Source: Methanotrichaceae archaeon (lineage in GTDB: Archaea; Halobacteriota; Methanosarcinia; Methanotrichales; Methanotrichaceae). Taken from it: a DNA stretch of 14,185 bases. Each line of letters starts with the position of its first letter. Position 1 is the first letter of the stretch. The stretch lies in NCBI GenBank assembly GCA_013329455.1, contig DUKF01000070.1:1-14185 (forward strand), read 5' to 3'. This document shows positions 6,713 through 14,185 of the stretch, piece after piece. Position numbers and translations under genes: made by a program. The notes beneath the pieces are model-generated. The model saw only the letters and a list, made by a program, of their open reading frames with translations, ran no database searches and was not told where the DNA came from.

Positions 6713-8713
6713 TCAAACGGTGGTGTAGACCAGAAGGACGCTGTAGCTCGGATCTTTGGGAAACCTGGCCACCACCTGGGCCTCGCCCTTCGATAGGACC
6801 ACCTCGCCACTGAAGATGTCGTCGCCCTCTTTGAAGAGGGGTGTCCAACTTCCATCGTTGATCAATGCCACCTCCTCGGCTCCGGGGACCACAAGCTCGA
6901 GCTCGTGGGATATCCCTGCCTCCAGCCTGCCTTCCAGGGGGCAGCGAAGGCTGGCTCCCGCTTCGGCAAAGGTTCCAAGGGTCCGGGGATATGTCATGCC
7001 CTCGATCCCGGCTTTGGCCACAACGGAGTACTCGATCGCCGAATTGTACTCTCCGCCAGGTTCGCCAGCTCGTTTCGCATAGATCCTGAGGGTGTAGTTT
7101 CCGGGCTTCGGGAAGGATGCCCTGACCACGTTTTCGTCATCTTCTCTCTGGGTGAAGGTCCAATCTTCGGATAGCTCCCGTCCATCTTCGTCCAGGAGCC
7201 GTGCCAGGAGGAGGACGTCCTTGGGGGCCGAGAACGTCACGTTCAGCTCTGACCCGGCCTCGATCAAACCCTCGGGATGGCTCTTGACATCGAGACCGAT
7301 ATCCCAGAACGCATCCCAGACGACAGGAAATCCCGTCTGGACCTGGGCCTTCGGCCCAGCCTCGATCCGATAGTCGAGAGCCCAGTCGTACACCTCTCGA
7401 TCCTCATTTTCTCCCCTTCTTGAGTAGATCCTGAGGGTGTAGTTTCCAGGACCCGGGCAGGCCGCTCTGACCAGAAGATCGTCCAGAGACCGCTGGACCT
7501 GGGCGAAACGTTTGGGAAGCTTTCGCCCTTCCTCGTCCAGCAGCTCGGCGATGACGTGCACATTCTCAGGGGCCGAAAGGCGCACGTTCGTGCCCTCTTC
7601 GGCATCGATGGTCCCCACCTGATGTCCGACGATCTTCATGTCGTACTTGAAGAAGGCGGGCTTTGCGTAAGCGAGCCCCTCGAACTCCGCCTTTGATATC
7701 GGGGCATCCAGGAGCTGCCAGCTTTGATCTTCGGGAAAGTGGGTCCAGACCAAGTATTCGGGCGGAGTGAGGAAATAAAACTCCTCGAACCTCTGGACGA
7801 AACCCTCTTTGGGGTCCAGGTGGCCCGCGCCCCAGGTGGAGTCGACGAGGTGCCACTGGCCTTCGATCTTGACGGCGTTCCAGGCGTGGTTGCTGGATTT
7901 CGGAATCTTCGGGCCGACAGAGTAGCCGTACCCCTTCCCGTAACCTCTGATCACCACAGCCTCTATGCCGGACAGATCACAGAGCCTCTGGAAGAGGGCG
8001 CTGTAATCGCTGCACACTCCCTTCTTCTCCTTCAGCACCTCTTCGGGGGACCGCCCTCTGCAGACGCCCGCCATTGAGCCTTCGACGTCGTACTCGACGT
8101 TGGCGGTGATCCAGCGGTAGATCGCCCGCGCTCGCTCCTCGTCATTTTTTGCGGGCTTTGTGAGATATAGAGCAAGAGAATCGAGAGACGACTCCACTTC
8201 GGCCGGGGCATCGAGGGTGTGCTGGTCGATCTTCTGATATAGGCTCGCGCTTCTCCAGCTCTGGAGAAGGGCGTTTCCATCCTCAGAAAGCTTGGTCCAA
8301 ATTACGCGGTCGTTTCCCGTGTCGTTCAGGACAGGAGTTTCGTCGACGATCCTGCCAGATTCATCCATCAAAAGGATCGCCTCATCCGAGTCGAAGAAGA
8401 CCTGGCCGTCGGCCTTATCGAACTTCACATCGAAGGTTCCAAGGGACGGAACGATTGTTCCCGGCTGAAAAGTCTTTATGGTTCTGTTCCGGGTTGTGGT
8501 GATGCTCCAGCCACCGATCTCCGTCACCCGGTCGCCGGGATTGAAGAGCTCGACCCACTCTCTTCCCCCATCGTCTCCTGGAGGGTTCAGTTCCGCCCGG
8601 ACGATCAAGACTGCTGGTTTTTCCGAGCTTGCGCCGCTCGCCTCTTCAGCCCCAACCGCCGCCATCACCAAAAGAAAAGATAGGAGCAGAACCCCGATCC
8701 AAAGCCGTCTCAT
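6713..8713 (-). CDS. Secreted lamin-tail / transglutaminase-like / KY-type Ig-repeat protein
   Basis: This 666-residue protein starts with a signal peptide (MRRLWIGVLLLSFLLV, ending near residue 22). Residues about 33-130 resemble a lamin-tail (LTD) domain (REWVELFNPGD, IGGWSITT, DEAILLMDESGRIVDETP). Residues about 175-345 form a transglutaminase/papain-like domain with a visible triad: Cys234 in KGVCSDYSALF, His276 in SNHAWNAV and Asp291 in HLVDSTWG. The order matches the kyphoscoliosis-peptidase (KY) group. Two clear Ig-like repeats follow, about 352-450 and 463-566, both containing LLDE[ED]GR and PGNYTLRIY, then a diverged third (about 575-664). The protein is probably exported and acts on, or crosslinks, surface proteins; its substrate is unknown. 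The start ATG is preceded by GAGGGAGA at good spacing. It lies 33 nt after the duplicated-domain gene, likely in one operon with it. Confidence 0.85.
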   Translation of the reverse strand: MRRLWIGVLLLSFLLVMAAVGAEEASGASSEKPAVLIVRAELNPPGDDGGREWVELFNPGDRVTEIGGWSITTTRNRTIKTFQPGTIVPSLGTFDVKFDKADGQVFFDSDEAILLMDESGRIVDETPVLNDTGNDRVIWTKLSEDGNALLQSWRSASLYQKIDQHTLDAPAEVESSLDSLALYLTKPAKNDEERARAIYRWITANVEYDVEGSMAGVCRGRSPEEVLKEKKGVCSDYSALFQRLCDLSGIEAVVIRGYGKGYGYSVGPKIPKSSNHAWNAVKIEGQWHLVDSTWGAGHLDPKEGFVQRFEEFYFLTPPEYLVWTHFPEDQSWQLLDAPISKAEFEGLAYAKPAFFKYDMKIVGHQVGTIDAEEGTNVRLSAPENVHVIAELLDEEGRKLPKRFAQVQRSLDDLLVRAACPGPGNYTLRIYSRRGENEDREVYDWALDYRIEAGPKAQVQTGFPVVWDAFWDIGLDVKSHPEGLIEAGSELNVTFSAPKDVLLLARLLDEDGRELSEDWTFTQREDDENVVRASFPKPGNYTLRIYAKRAGEPGGEYNSAIEYSVVAKAGIEGMTYPRTLGTFAEAGASLRCPLEGRLEAGISHELELVVPGAEEVALINDGSWTPLFKEGDDIFSGEVVLSKGEAQVVARFPKDPSYSVLLVYTTV

Positions 8714-8746
8714 ATTCTCCCTCGAATTTCAGGTCCTTCTCGCGGT

Positions 8747-9790
8747 TCAGGCTCCTTCTGCCGTTTCCACGTGAATTGTGTCGAGGAGTCTCTTCGTGGT
8801 GTCCCACCGGTAGCTTGACTCTATCTCGCACCTGGCCTTTCCAAGGACAGGACCCTCTTCGGTCTTGACCTGGTCCGGCCAGTAGATCGCAACGTAAAGG
8901 ATCTGGTAGTGCTCGTCCTCCCCGATTCCAAGGACGCCCGCCTCACCGTCGATCGTCCATTCTGATGCGTTATTCTTGACGTATCCCTCGGTCTGGAGGG
9001 CCGCCTCAGCAAGAAGCATCTCTGTTCCCTGGTTCACGATCCTGAAATCGTCGTAGCTGGTGATCTTGATCGTCGCAGCTCTGTTTCCCCCGTCCAGGAT
9101 GATACTGTGCCGCTCAAGGCCGATCCGGTCCTGAGTCTCGCCGGGCATAGGCCCCTCCTGGACGATGGTGTAGTTCTTCTCACCGAGGTCGAAAGAGACC
9201 TCGTAGGGACCTGCGGTCACCGTCTCCATCGTCGAGTGCTTTTGGGTCGCCTCCACCTTTTCGACGTGGACTGTATCTAGCAGCTCTTTAGTCGCCGTCC
9301 AGGGAAGGCTTGAAGATATCACGCAGGAGGTCTCCCCCAGGTAATCTCCGGGGGCCAGGTATCTATCCAGCCAGTAAGCTACCTGGTAGACTTCTCTTCC
9401 TGAGACCTCCCCGAAGGTCGTCAGAAATCCGGTGTGCCGGTCCACGAGTCTGTCTCTCGTCTCGACGCTCATGCATCCGATGTTCCAGGGCATCTTTCTG
9501 CTCAGGGTTTTGGTCTCACGATCGCCAGCCGGGACGGGATTGTGATAGCTAGTCACGTTGATCTGGGCCCGACCGTCATCGCAATCCAGCAGGATCGAAC
9601 GTTCGATGTAATCGGTCCCCGAAGGCGTCTTCCCCTCGATCGTTCCAGCAACCTGGACGTTGCAGCAGGCTGCAGACTCCAGGCTGAAAGAGACCTGGTC
9701 GGGGCCCAGGTCCACGGTTTCCTGGGCCGCAAAGGCCGCTTGGGCCAGCAGCAGGGCCGCTGAAAAAATCAGAAATATTTTCGTTCTCAT
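8747..9790 (-). CDS. Secreted protein with an internal duplication, function unknown
   Basis: The 347-residue product has a signal peptide (MRTKIFLIFSAALLLAQAAFA) and two homologous halves, about 23-178 and 188-345. Matching pieces include VYQVAYW with YVAIYW, GETSCVISSSLPW with GKARCEIESSYRW, and TKELLDTVHVE with TKRLLDTIHVE. I do not recognise the domain. It looks like a lineage-restricted extracytoplasmic beta-rich module with a conserved Cys in each half and extra cysteines at 42, 43, 70 and 106 in the first half. The start was moved to ATG 9790 because GGAGGTT (9803-9797) sits 6 nt before it; the longer frame from GTG 9805 includes that site. It is the first gene of a likely minus-strand unit with the transglutaminase-like protein and the CDF transporter, and has a palindrome in its leader. 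Confidence 0.8.
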   Translation of the reverse strand: MRTKIFLIFSAALLLAQAAFAAQETVDLGPDQVSFSLESAACCNVQVAGTIEGKTPSGTDYIERSILLDCDDGRAQINVTSYHNPVPAGDRETKTLSRKMPWNIGCMSVETRDRLVDRHTGFLTTFGEVSGREVYQVAYWLDRYLAPGDYLGETSCVISSSLPWTATKELLDTVHVEKVEATQKHSTMETVTAGPYEVSFDLGEKNYTIVQEGPMPGETQDRIGLERHSIILDGGNRAATIKITSYDDFRIVNQGTEMLLAEAALQTEGYVKNNASEWTIDGEAGVLGIGEDEHYQILYVAIYWPDQVKTEEGPVLGKARCEIESSYRWDTTKRLLDTIHVETAEGA

Positions 9791-9810
9791 GATGCTAACC
9801 TCCACTCGAA

Positions 9811-9825
9811 GGCGGTTTAACCGCC
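9811..9825 (-). promoter_or_regulatory. 15-bp perfect palindrome GGCGGTTTAACCGCC, candidate operator
   Basis: Two 7-bp arms flank a central T (9818). The palindrome lies 20 nt upstream of ATG 9790, just before the GGAGGTT ribosome binding site. CTTTAAGAAC at about 9857-9848 would be the TATA box and places the start near 9827, so a protein bound here could block initiation; alternatively it is a leader hairpin. The symmetry is directly seen; the role is inferred. Confidence 0.45.
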
Positions 9826-9847
9826 GTTCTCGTAACGGTGGGCTTCG

Positions 9848-9857
9848 TTCTTAAAGG
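9848..9857 (-). promoter_or_regulatory. Candidate TATA box for the minus-strand unit starting at 9790
   Basis: CTTTAAGAAC on the minus strand is the most TATA-like element in the 105-bp gap after the metallo-beta-lactamase gene. It predicts a start near 9827 and a leader of roughly 35 nt. Confidence 0.3.
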
Positions 9858-9895
9858 CTGTGTGATCCATCGATCGTCGCTCAAGCTCCCAAGCG

Positions 9896-10903
9896 TCATT
9901 TTATACGATAGCATTCTCCGTCCTCGGCTATTCTGATCGTCACCTTCGATGAGTGGAGGAACTCATCAACTGCATTCTCCCAGTCTTCGTCGTCGGGGAC
10001 GTGATCGTAATAACCTTGACTGTAGTCTCCAAATCCGGAGAGATGGTTGATAAGAACCAGGACCTCCTCATCTCCCGAGCACCATCGGTCGATGAGCGTT
10101 TTGTTCTCCTCGAAGCTTGCGTGGTATTTTCCAGAGTCCTTGATGGTGTTTGAGTCGAGGATCAAGCAAGCCGGGTCCCGAAGATCCGAATTTCCCGCCA
10201 CCCAATCTTCCATCGATTTGAAGTCGCCGGAGATAACGACGTTTCTGGATCGAAGGCTCCCTTTCCCCCGCTCGTCGGGACGGTCTCTGAGCTTGTCTGA
10301 TCTGAACCTGAATATGAATAGACACGAGCCCGGAGCGTGTTTCGAATGGCGGACCGGCAGCGCCTTGAACTCCAGGGGGAACGCGTCATCCACCACCACA
10401 TCTTCGCTTGGCAGGAGCATCCCGTCGAGCCTTTGGACCGAGTACCAGAGGTCATGGTCCAAAATCGGCGTCCACCTGACCAGCCCATCCAGGTAGCCGA
10501 ACCTTGTCCTCACACCGTCCTGGGGATGGTTAAGGCAATCTTCGGTCCCGATCACAGTCAGCGGTTGGAAGAGACTTTCTGCCCTCTCAAAATCCCTGAC
10601 ACCTCTCTGGATCATCAGACCCCTCATCCTGCTGTTCGCAAGCCTGTCCAGGTCCGAGACGTGGTCGAAATGAGGGTGGGTCAAAAAGAGGACGTCCGGC
10701 GCCAAAATCTCCTTATCGACCATCGTCTCGATGCATGGTGCCCCGGCGTCGATCAGAAAGTGGAATCCAGCCCCGTAGTCTTCGCCCTCTTCCGATAATA
10801 TGATCGAGGTCGCCGTATGTCCTCTGCGTCTTCGATTGGGTGCGGGTCCAAGCTCTCTTCCGAAGGGACCTCCAGTGCCCCAGGTCCATATATCGATCTT
10901 CAC
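9896..10903 (-). CDS. Metallo-beta-lactamase-fold hydrolase (RNase Z/PhnP-like)
   Basis: A 335-residue cytosolic-looking protein with the full MBL-fold pattern: GTGG-type N-terminal strand and GHTATS (28-33), FLIDAG (49-54), the metal motif HPHFDH (H76, H78, D80, H81), VRHSKH (H186/H189), SGDFKS (D227) and INHLSGFGDY (H287). The N-terminal arrangement and ligand order resemble the RNase Z/PhnP/cyclic-phosphodiesterase branch. That branch acts on phosphodiester bonds, but the sequence does not decide the substrate. Length is normal for that branch. The GTG start at 10903 is preceded by GGGTGA about 5 nt upstream, an archaeal-type site. It is divergent from the secreted-protein gene at 11077 and has a 105-bp gap to the next minus-strand gene, so it may be a single-gene unit. 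Confidence 0.85.
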   Translation of the reverse strand: MKIDIWTWGTGGPFGRELGPAPNRRRRGHTATSIILSEEGEDYGAGFHFLIDAGAPCIETMVDKEILAPDVLFLTHPHFDHVSDLDRLANSRMRGLMIQRGVRDFERAESLFQPLTVIGTEDCLNHPQDGVRTRFGYLDGLVRWTPILDHDLWYSVQRLDGMLLPSEDVVVDDAFPLEFKALPVRHSKHAPGSCLFIFRFRSDKLRDRPDERGKGSLRSRNVVISGDFKSMEDWVAGNSDLRDPACLILDSNTIKDSGKYHASFEENKTLIDRWCSGDEEVLVLINHLSGFGDYSQGYYDHVPDDEDWENAVDEFLHSSKVTIRIAEDGECYRIK

Positions 10904-11076
10904 GAAGTCACCCTATCTGTCTTCTTTTCGGTCAGTATTTCCCCTCGGCTCTCTGGATTTTTCCAAAGCTCCTCAGCCCTTTAGTCTTTTGGAATTTGAG
11001 GGATTTAAGCTATCTGGAACGACACGTATTTTATTCAGAAGCGAGATATAGAGACCCAAAGGAATCTTGCGGGGTA
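10904..11076. promoter_or_regulatory. Divergent intergenic region with promoters of both neighbours
   Basis: This 173-bp gap drives two divergent genes. On the plus strand CGTATTTTATTC (11026-11037) is a plausible TATA region about 45 nt before GTG 11077. On the minus strand GGGTGA (about 10913-10908) is the ribosome binding site of the MBL-fold gene, with only a weak TATA-like AAATAC near 10937. No strong palindrome was seen. Confidence 0.35.
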
Positions 11077-11784
11077 GTGAGAACGAAGGGAGTAGCGATA
11101 GGCGCACTTTTGCTCATGGCCGTTTTGGCGTGGGGCGAGGGTGCTGGAAGCCCGGCCATTTCCGAGCCGGTCCAAAACGAGGACTTCTACAACAGGGTCA
11201 GAGCGTCGGGAACTGGCTACTTCGAGGTGGGGTCCTCCGTGGTGGACAGGAGGATGGGCCTAGAGTACTACAGCTTCATGTACGGGGACGGCCACCTGGA
11301 GATGGACTCAAAGAGCGCCGTCTCCAACAGAGCCATGAACGTCCAGGGAACTTTGAACGGTTCCAGTGCGCCCCTGAACCTCCTCGAAGACGTCAAGATG
11401 AGCTACTCCGGCGAGACGCCTATGGTGGGGATGAAGTACATCCACTCCAACGACTTTTACGGAGGCATCGGTGCCGAGGTCCAGGAGTTCTTCGAAGTGA
11501 CGGAGATGGAGAAGATCCAGACCACATACTTCGCCTCGACCGATCCGGCCTCCCAGGTCTCTGACCCCGCCAACGCCTCAGCGATCAGAGGCGGGAGCCC
11601 CGCCCACCTGGTGGGCATGGATCTTCAGAGCAGCTTCAATGGAACCTGGCAGAGCGATTACAGGTGGCACAAGATCTTCTACAAGGACATCAAGGAACAC
11701 CAGACCTTCTCCGGTGTCTTCGACGTCGAGAGAAGCTTGAGGTTCCACGAGAACCCCACCTTTGATGGATTCAAAGGTCTGTGA
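11077..11784 (+). CDS. Secreted protein of unknown function
   Basis: The open frame runs from 10840, but the first 79 codons overlap the divergent MBL-fold gene and look non-coding. GTG 11077 gives a clean signal peptide (VRTKGVAIGALLLMAVLAWGEG) and a 235-residue product. The mature part is beta-rich with many Tyr/Phe/Gly and repeated strand-like segments (GTGYFEVGSSVVDRR, GLEYYSFMYGDGHLEM, MKYIHSNDFYGGIGAEVQEFFE, YRWHKIFYKDIKEHQTFSGVF). It recalls lineage-specific exported proteins of methanogens, but I cannot assign a domain. A late motif of basic and aromatic residues (YRWHKIFYKD) is noticeable. The ribosome binding site is weak (GGGG directly before the start). The gene stands alone on the plus strand. 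Confidence 0.7.
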   Translation: MRTKGVAIGALLLMAVLAWGEGAGSPAISEPVQNEDFYNRVRASGTGYFEVGSSVVDRRMGLEYYSFMYGDGHLEMDSKSAVSNRAMNVQGTLNGSSAPLNLLEDVKMSYSGETPMVGMKYIHSNDFYGGIGAEVQEFFEVTEMEKIQTTYFASTDPASQVSDPANASAIRGGSPAHLVGMDLQSSFNGTWQSDYRWHKIFYKDIKEHQTFSGVFDVERSLRFHENPTFDGFKGL

Positions 11785-11980
11785 TGTGGTGTGGACTAAA
11801 AAAGATCAGAGGTTCGGGTTCGGCAGGCTGTGTAGCCCTTCCCCTCCCTTTTTATAAGCCCCACCGCCCGTAAAATTTTAAGCCAGAAGGGATCGCTCAA
11901 GCTCGAACCAACCGTCGAAGTTTCGTCGTGGAGGGCTGGTCGCGAGTGCTATTCGGCATTATTGATTTGCTACGCCTTCA
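11785..11980. other. Intergenic region between convergent genes
   Basis: No gene is seen. CCCTTTTTATAAG (11846-11858) offers a pyrimidine/T-rich end for the plus-strand gene, and AAAATTTTAAG (11872-11882) gives a T-run on the minus strand. Both could be archaeal-type termination sites. The part next to 11981 may include remains of the missing 3' end of the peptidase gene. Confidence 0.35.
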
Positions 11981-14032
11981 TCATCCGTCTGGATCGGTCG
12001 TGGAGGTCGAATAGCGGTAGAAAACGCCGGTGCGGCCCTCGGCCGGACCTGACGGTCTATATGGCGTTTCGGGCGGAGAGTTAATTTGCTCGACTCTGAC
12101 CTCAAGGGCCGGATCGCCGAGGCAAAGGTACATCTTGACGTTGTCGGTGGCGTACGAGGAAGTTCCGTACTTGGCGATCACCTCGACCTTGGCATCGTTG
12201 AGGATCCAACCGAGGTCGAGTATCTCCTCGTTGCCGATCGCATCGAAGAGGTATATGTCAAAATCGTGGTTTGGCTCCGTCCAGGTGGGCCGGGTCGCTC
12301 CCAGAAAGGCGACCGCAGAATCGTCGTCCTTGACGAACGCTTCCGCGAGACACTCGCCCGATTGGTCGAGGGCGGCGTTGGCACAGGCGACGCTGAAGAT
12401 GATGGGGGTCATATCGCCGTTGTTCAAGGCGTGGGCATCCGTCGTTCTATACTCCTGACCAGCCGAGTTCCAGTCGGCCCCCCAATATGTGTAGTATCCG
12501 TGCCCCCTGTAGTTCACGAGGCCCGCACCCGAATCGATGGCTGCCTTAACGTCGGCGTTGGTGGCGGCATCACCCCCCTTGGAAGGCAGAGCCCCGTACG
12601 CCGTCTCGAAGATGAAGGGATTAGCATAAGAGGCCGTTCTTATCGCCTCTTTGCACCCCTGGTACTTTCCTGGCGCATCCTGCGCATGGGCGACGAGCAA
12701 AACCTTCTCCACCCAATCGCCAGCTGGCGGATTTCCTTCATAGGCCAGGATCTTGTTCACCTGCTGGGCAACCTCTGCGTCGTTGTTGGCGGATATTCGG
12801 CCGACCGCGAGCTCCGGGTAGAGGTCGCTACCGGCAACACAGCCGTACCAGTAGTCGCTGGGAAGGGTCATTTCCGGGAAATAGTACCTGAAGGAGGATG
12901 AGGGATCCCAGTTGGAGTTCCAGGGCAGGCGGTCGATGTCGCCCACGAGAAGCACGTATTCAAGTTCGGGATGAGTGGCGTAAACGCCAGCGATAACGTT
13001 TTTGACATCTGTTGCTGACGGCGTGCTCGAAGAGGTGAAGTAGTAGGAGACGTAAGGAAGCCCTTTCTGGTCGTGCCAGTCTAGGAGTGGCTTTATGCTC
13101 CCTGAAGACGTTTGGCCGTCATGTCTTATCGACAAATACTTCACAAGATCGGAGGGCTGACCTGGTCCGTCGATTCCAACTTCACCAATGAGCGGGAGTT
13201 CTTTCTCTGAAGATTCGGGCTCCTTCACCGTTATGTCAAGGGAGTCGTAGTTCAAGATCACGTCCTGGTACATCTTGGCGAACTTGGGCTCCACCGCCTT
13301 TTTCGCGAGGGTCCCGCCCTCGCAATCAAGTCTGACTCTTATGTGGTCGTAGACTCTCAGCTCTCCCGCGGCCGGATTGAAGATGATGGGGTTCACCTGA
13401 AGGTCCACGACTTCAAGATCGCGCCATGTTCCGGCAGCTCCCACCTCGACGAGCTGTTCAGGACGGAAAACGTCCTGAGAGTAAAACTCCTCATCGATCA
13501 CGAAGGCGTGATCCTCATCGGAAACTTCCCAGTCGACCTCGGGCGGCTGGAATGGATACACCTTGTACCCTGAGTACGCCATGTACGATGATTCGAGAAC
13601 GGCAGCTCGCACCGACGCCCCCTCGGGGACGGCTATCGTCTCCTTTATCACGGGAAGCTGTGGCCTTCCCACCTCGGATGTGGTGGCTCGTCCCGAGATG
13701 GTGAGGATCTGGAAAGCTTCGCCTTCTTCTTCCGTCTCCTCCACCCTCAACCCTCGGACTAGGAAGTCGACGACCGTACCTTCGGCATCCGAGCTCAAAA
13801 TCAGAACTTCGGCAACGTCTTTGGTACCGTTCAGTATGAAGCTCTCGCTGCTGTTTTTCTCTTCGACGGAATCGACGTTCCCACTTTGCGGCAGCGCTGG
13901 CACCGGTGCCATTAGCAGAATGGAAAAATCGGCCCCTTCTGCAGAAATATCGATACCAATCGTCGACGCTAACCCGCTTGCGGCATATGGCATCAACGCC
14001 AGAACGATCATCAATGTCGTTAATTCCTTCAT
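11981..14032 (-). CDS. Gingipain-type C25 cysteine peptidase, C-terminal end apparently truncated
   Basis: The 683-residue protein begins with a signal peptide (MKELTTLMIVLALMPYAASG). A propeptide-like region follows at about 105-240 (GRPQLPVIKETIAVPEGASV is typical of C25 propeptides). The catalytic domain lies at about 295-648. The family's His is H511 in NYRGHGYYTYWG and the nucleophile C550 in IIFSVACANAALD; VLLVGDID (360-367) and ELAVGRI (407-413) also fit. The protein is probably an exported endopeptidase activated by propeptide removal. From residue 651 the sequence PPETPYRPSGP...YRYSTSTTDPDG is the usual opening of a PKD/Ig-like domain, but two TGA codons follow at once, so the domain is missing. 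The start ATG follows GAGGGGGG (about 9 nt) and a good TATA box. It is convergent with the secreted-protein gene. Confidence 0.85.
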   Translation of the reverse strand: MKELTTLMIVLALMPYAASGLASTIGIDISAEGADFSILLMAPVPALPQSGNVDSVEEKNSSESFILNGTKDVAEVLILSSDAEGTVVDFLVRGLRVEETEEEGEAFQILTISGRATTSEVGRPQLPVIKETIAVPEGASVRAAVLESSYMAYSGYKVYPFQPPEVDWEVSDEDHAFVIDEEFYSQDVFRPEQLVEVGAAGTWRDLEVVDLQVNPIIFNPAAGELRVYDHIRVRLDCEGGTLAKKAVEPKFAKMYQDVILNYDSLDITVKEPESSEKELPLIGEVGIDGPGQPSDLVKYLSIRHDGQTSSGSIKPLLDWHDQKGLPYVSYYFTSSSTPSATDVKNVIAGVYATHPELEYVLLVGDIDRLPWNSNWDPSSSFRYYFPEMTLPSDYWYGCVAGSDLYPELAVGRISANNDAEVAQQVNKILAYEGNPPAGDWVEKVLLVAHAQDAPGKYQGCKEAIRTASYANPFIFETAYGALPSKGGDAATNADVKAAIDSGAGLVNYRGHGYYTYWGADWNSAGQEYRTTDAHALNNGDMTPIIFSVACANAALDQSGECLAEAFVKDDDSAVAFLGATRPTWTEPNHDFDIYLFDAIGNEEILDLGWILNDAKVEVIAKYGTSSYATDNVKMYLCLGDPALEVRVEQINSPPETPYRPSGPAEGRTGVFYRYSTSTTDPDG

Positions 14033-14073
14033 CCTTCAACCCCCCTCGACACCTGCTCTCAGCGCTATTTGAT

Positions 14074-14083
14074 GATATATAAT
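14074..14083 (-). promoter_or_regulatory. TATA box of the C25 peptidase gene
   Basis: ATTATATATC on the minus strand, preceded by a purine-rich GGAAGAGG that could be the TFB recognition element, predicts a start near 14052 and a leader of about 20 nt. This is the clearest promoter in the window. Confidence 0.6.
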
Positions 14084-14185
14084 CCTCTTCCGGGGGAACA
14101 TTCGTTCACGCGAAGTTCGTGCAAGTCGTTCGTCACCAGAATCACATTTTCGATATTTGAGGAAAAAGTCAAACAGCGCACCCCG

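Noticed and set aside
10840..11076. Upstream extension of the frame of the secreted-protein gene
   Set aside because: It overlaps the start of the divergent MBL-fold gene, lacks coding character, and would place the signal peptide inside the protein.
12086..12901. Long plus-strand frame of 271 codons inside the C25 peptidase gene
   Set aside because: It is the antisense of a gene with clear signal peptide and catalytic motifs; long shadows are expected in GC-rich coding DNA.
14039..14185. Minus-strand frame open from the right edge to a TGA just before the peptidase start
   Set aside because: It runs through the TATA box and leader of the peptidase gene and has no recognisable motif; likely chance.

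Overview
The window looks like a chromosomal segment of a methanogenic euryarchaeon, most likely in or near the Methanosarcinales (Methanothrix-like). This rests on several observations. Promoters are archaeal TATA boxes about 25 nt upstream of the inferred transcription starts. Ribosome binding sites are of the GGTGAT/GGAGGT type. Most genes are GC-rich, and there are many secreted proteins with Asn/Asp-rich, beta-sandwich-type domains (PPC repeats, lamin-tail, KY-type Ig repeats, C25 peptidase). The taxon is inferred from gene content; no rRNA or other marker gene is present.

Layout. 3-650 (+) is the 3' part of a membrane protein resembling nucleoside-recognition (Gate) proteins. 805-1995 (-) encodes a secreted protein of three PPC domains. 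2141-2816 (+) appears to be two decayed genes: each can be read through only by assuming single-base losses in homopolymer runs. 2831-5350 is an AT-richer accessory block. It holds a small uncharacterised gene (2831-3220), a strong hairpin (3250-3270), about 460 bp of AT-rich non-coding DNA, a jacalin-like lectin/aerolysin-type pore-forming protein (3733-4848) ending in a perfect 18-bp tandem repeat, and another roughly 500 bp with no convincing gene.

From 5352 the sequence returns to GC-rich genes. Three minus-strand genes with gaps of 33-53 nt may form one transcription unit read from 9790 to 5352: a secreted protein with an internal duplication, a secreted lamin-tail/transglutaminase-like/KY-repeat protein, and a cation diffusion facilitator fused to a NifX-like domain. 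A 15-bp perfect palindrome lies between the likely promoter of this unit and its first ribosome binding site. A metallo-beta-lactamase-fold hydrolase (9896-10903, -) is divergent from a secreted protein of unknown function (11077-11784, +). The right end (11981-14032, -) is a gingipain-type C25 cysteine peptidase. It stops inside what looks like the first strand of a C-terminal PKD/Ig-like domain, so its 3' end seems truncated.

The main biological theme is cell-surface and exported proteins. The most unusual item is the predicted lectin/pore-forming protein, which has no signal peptide and sits in a compositionally distinct island.
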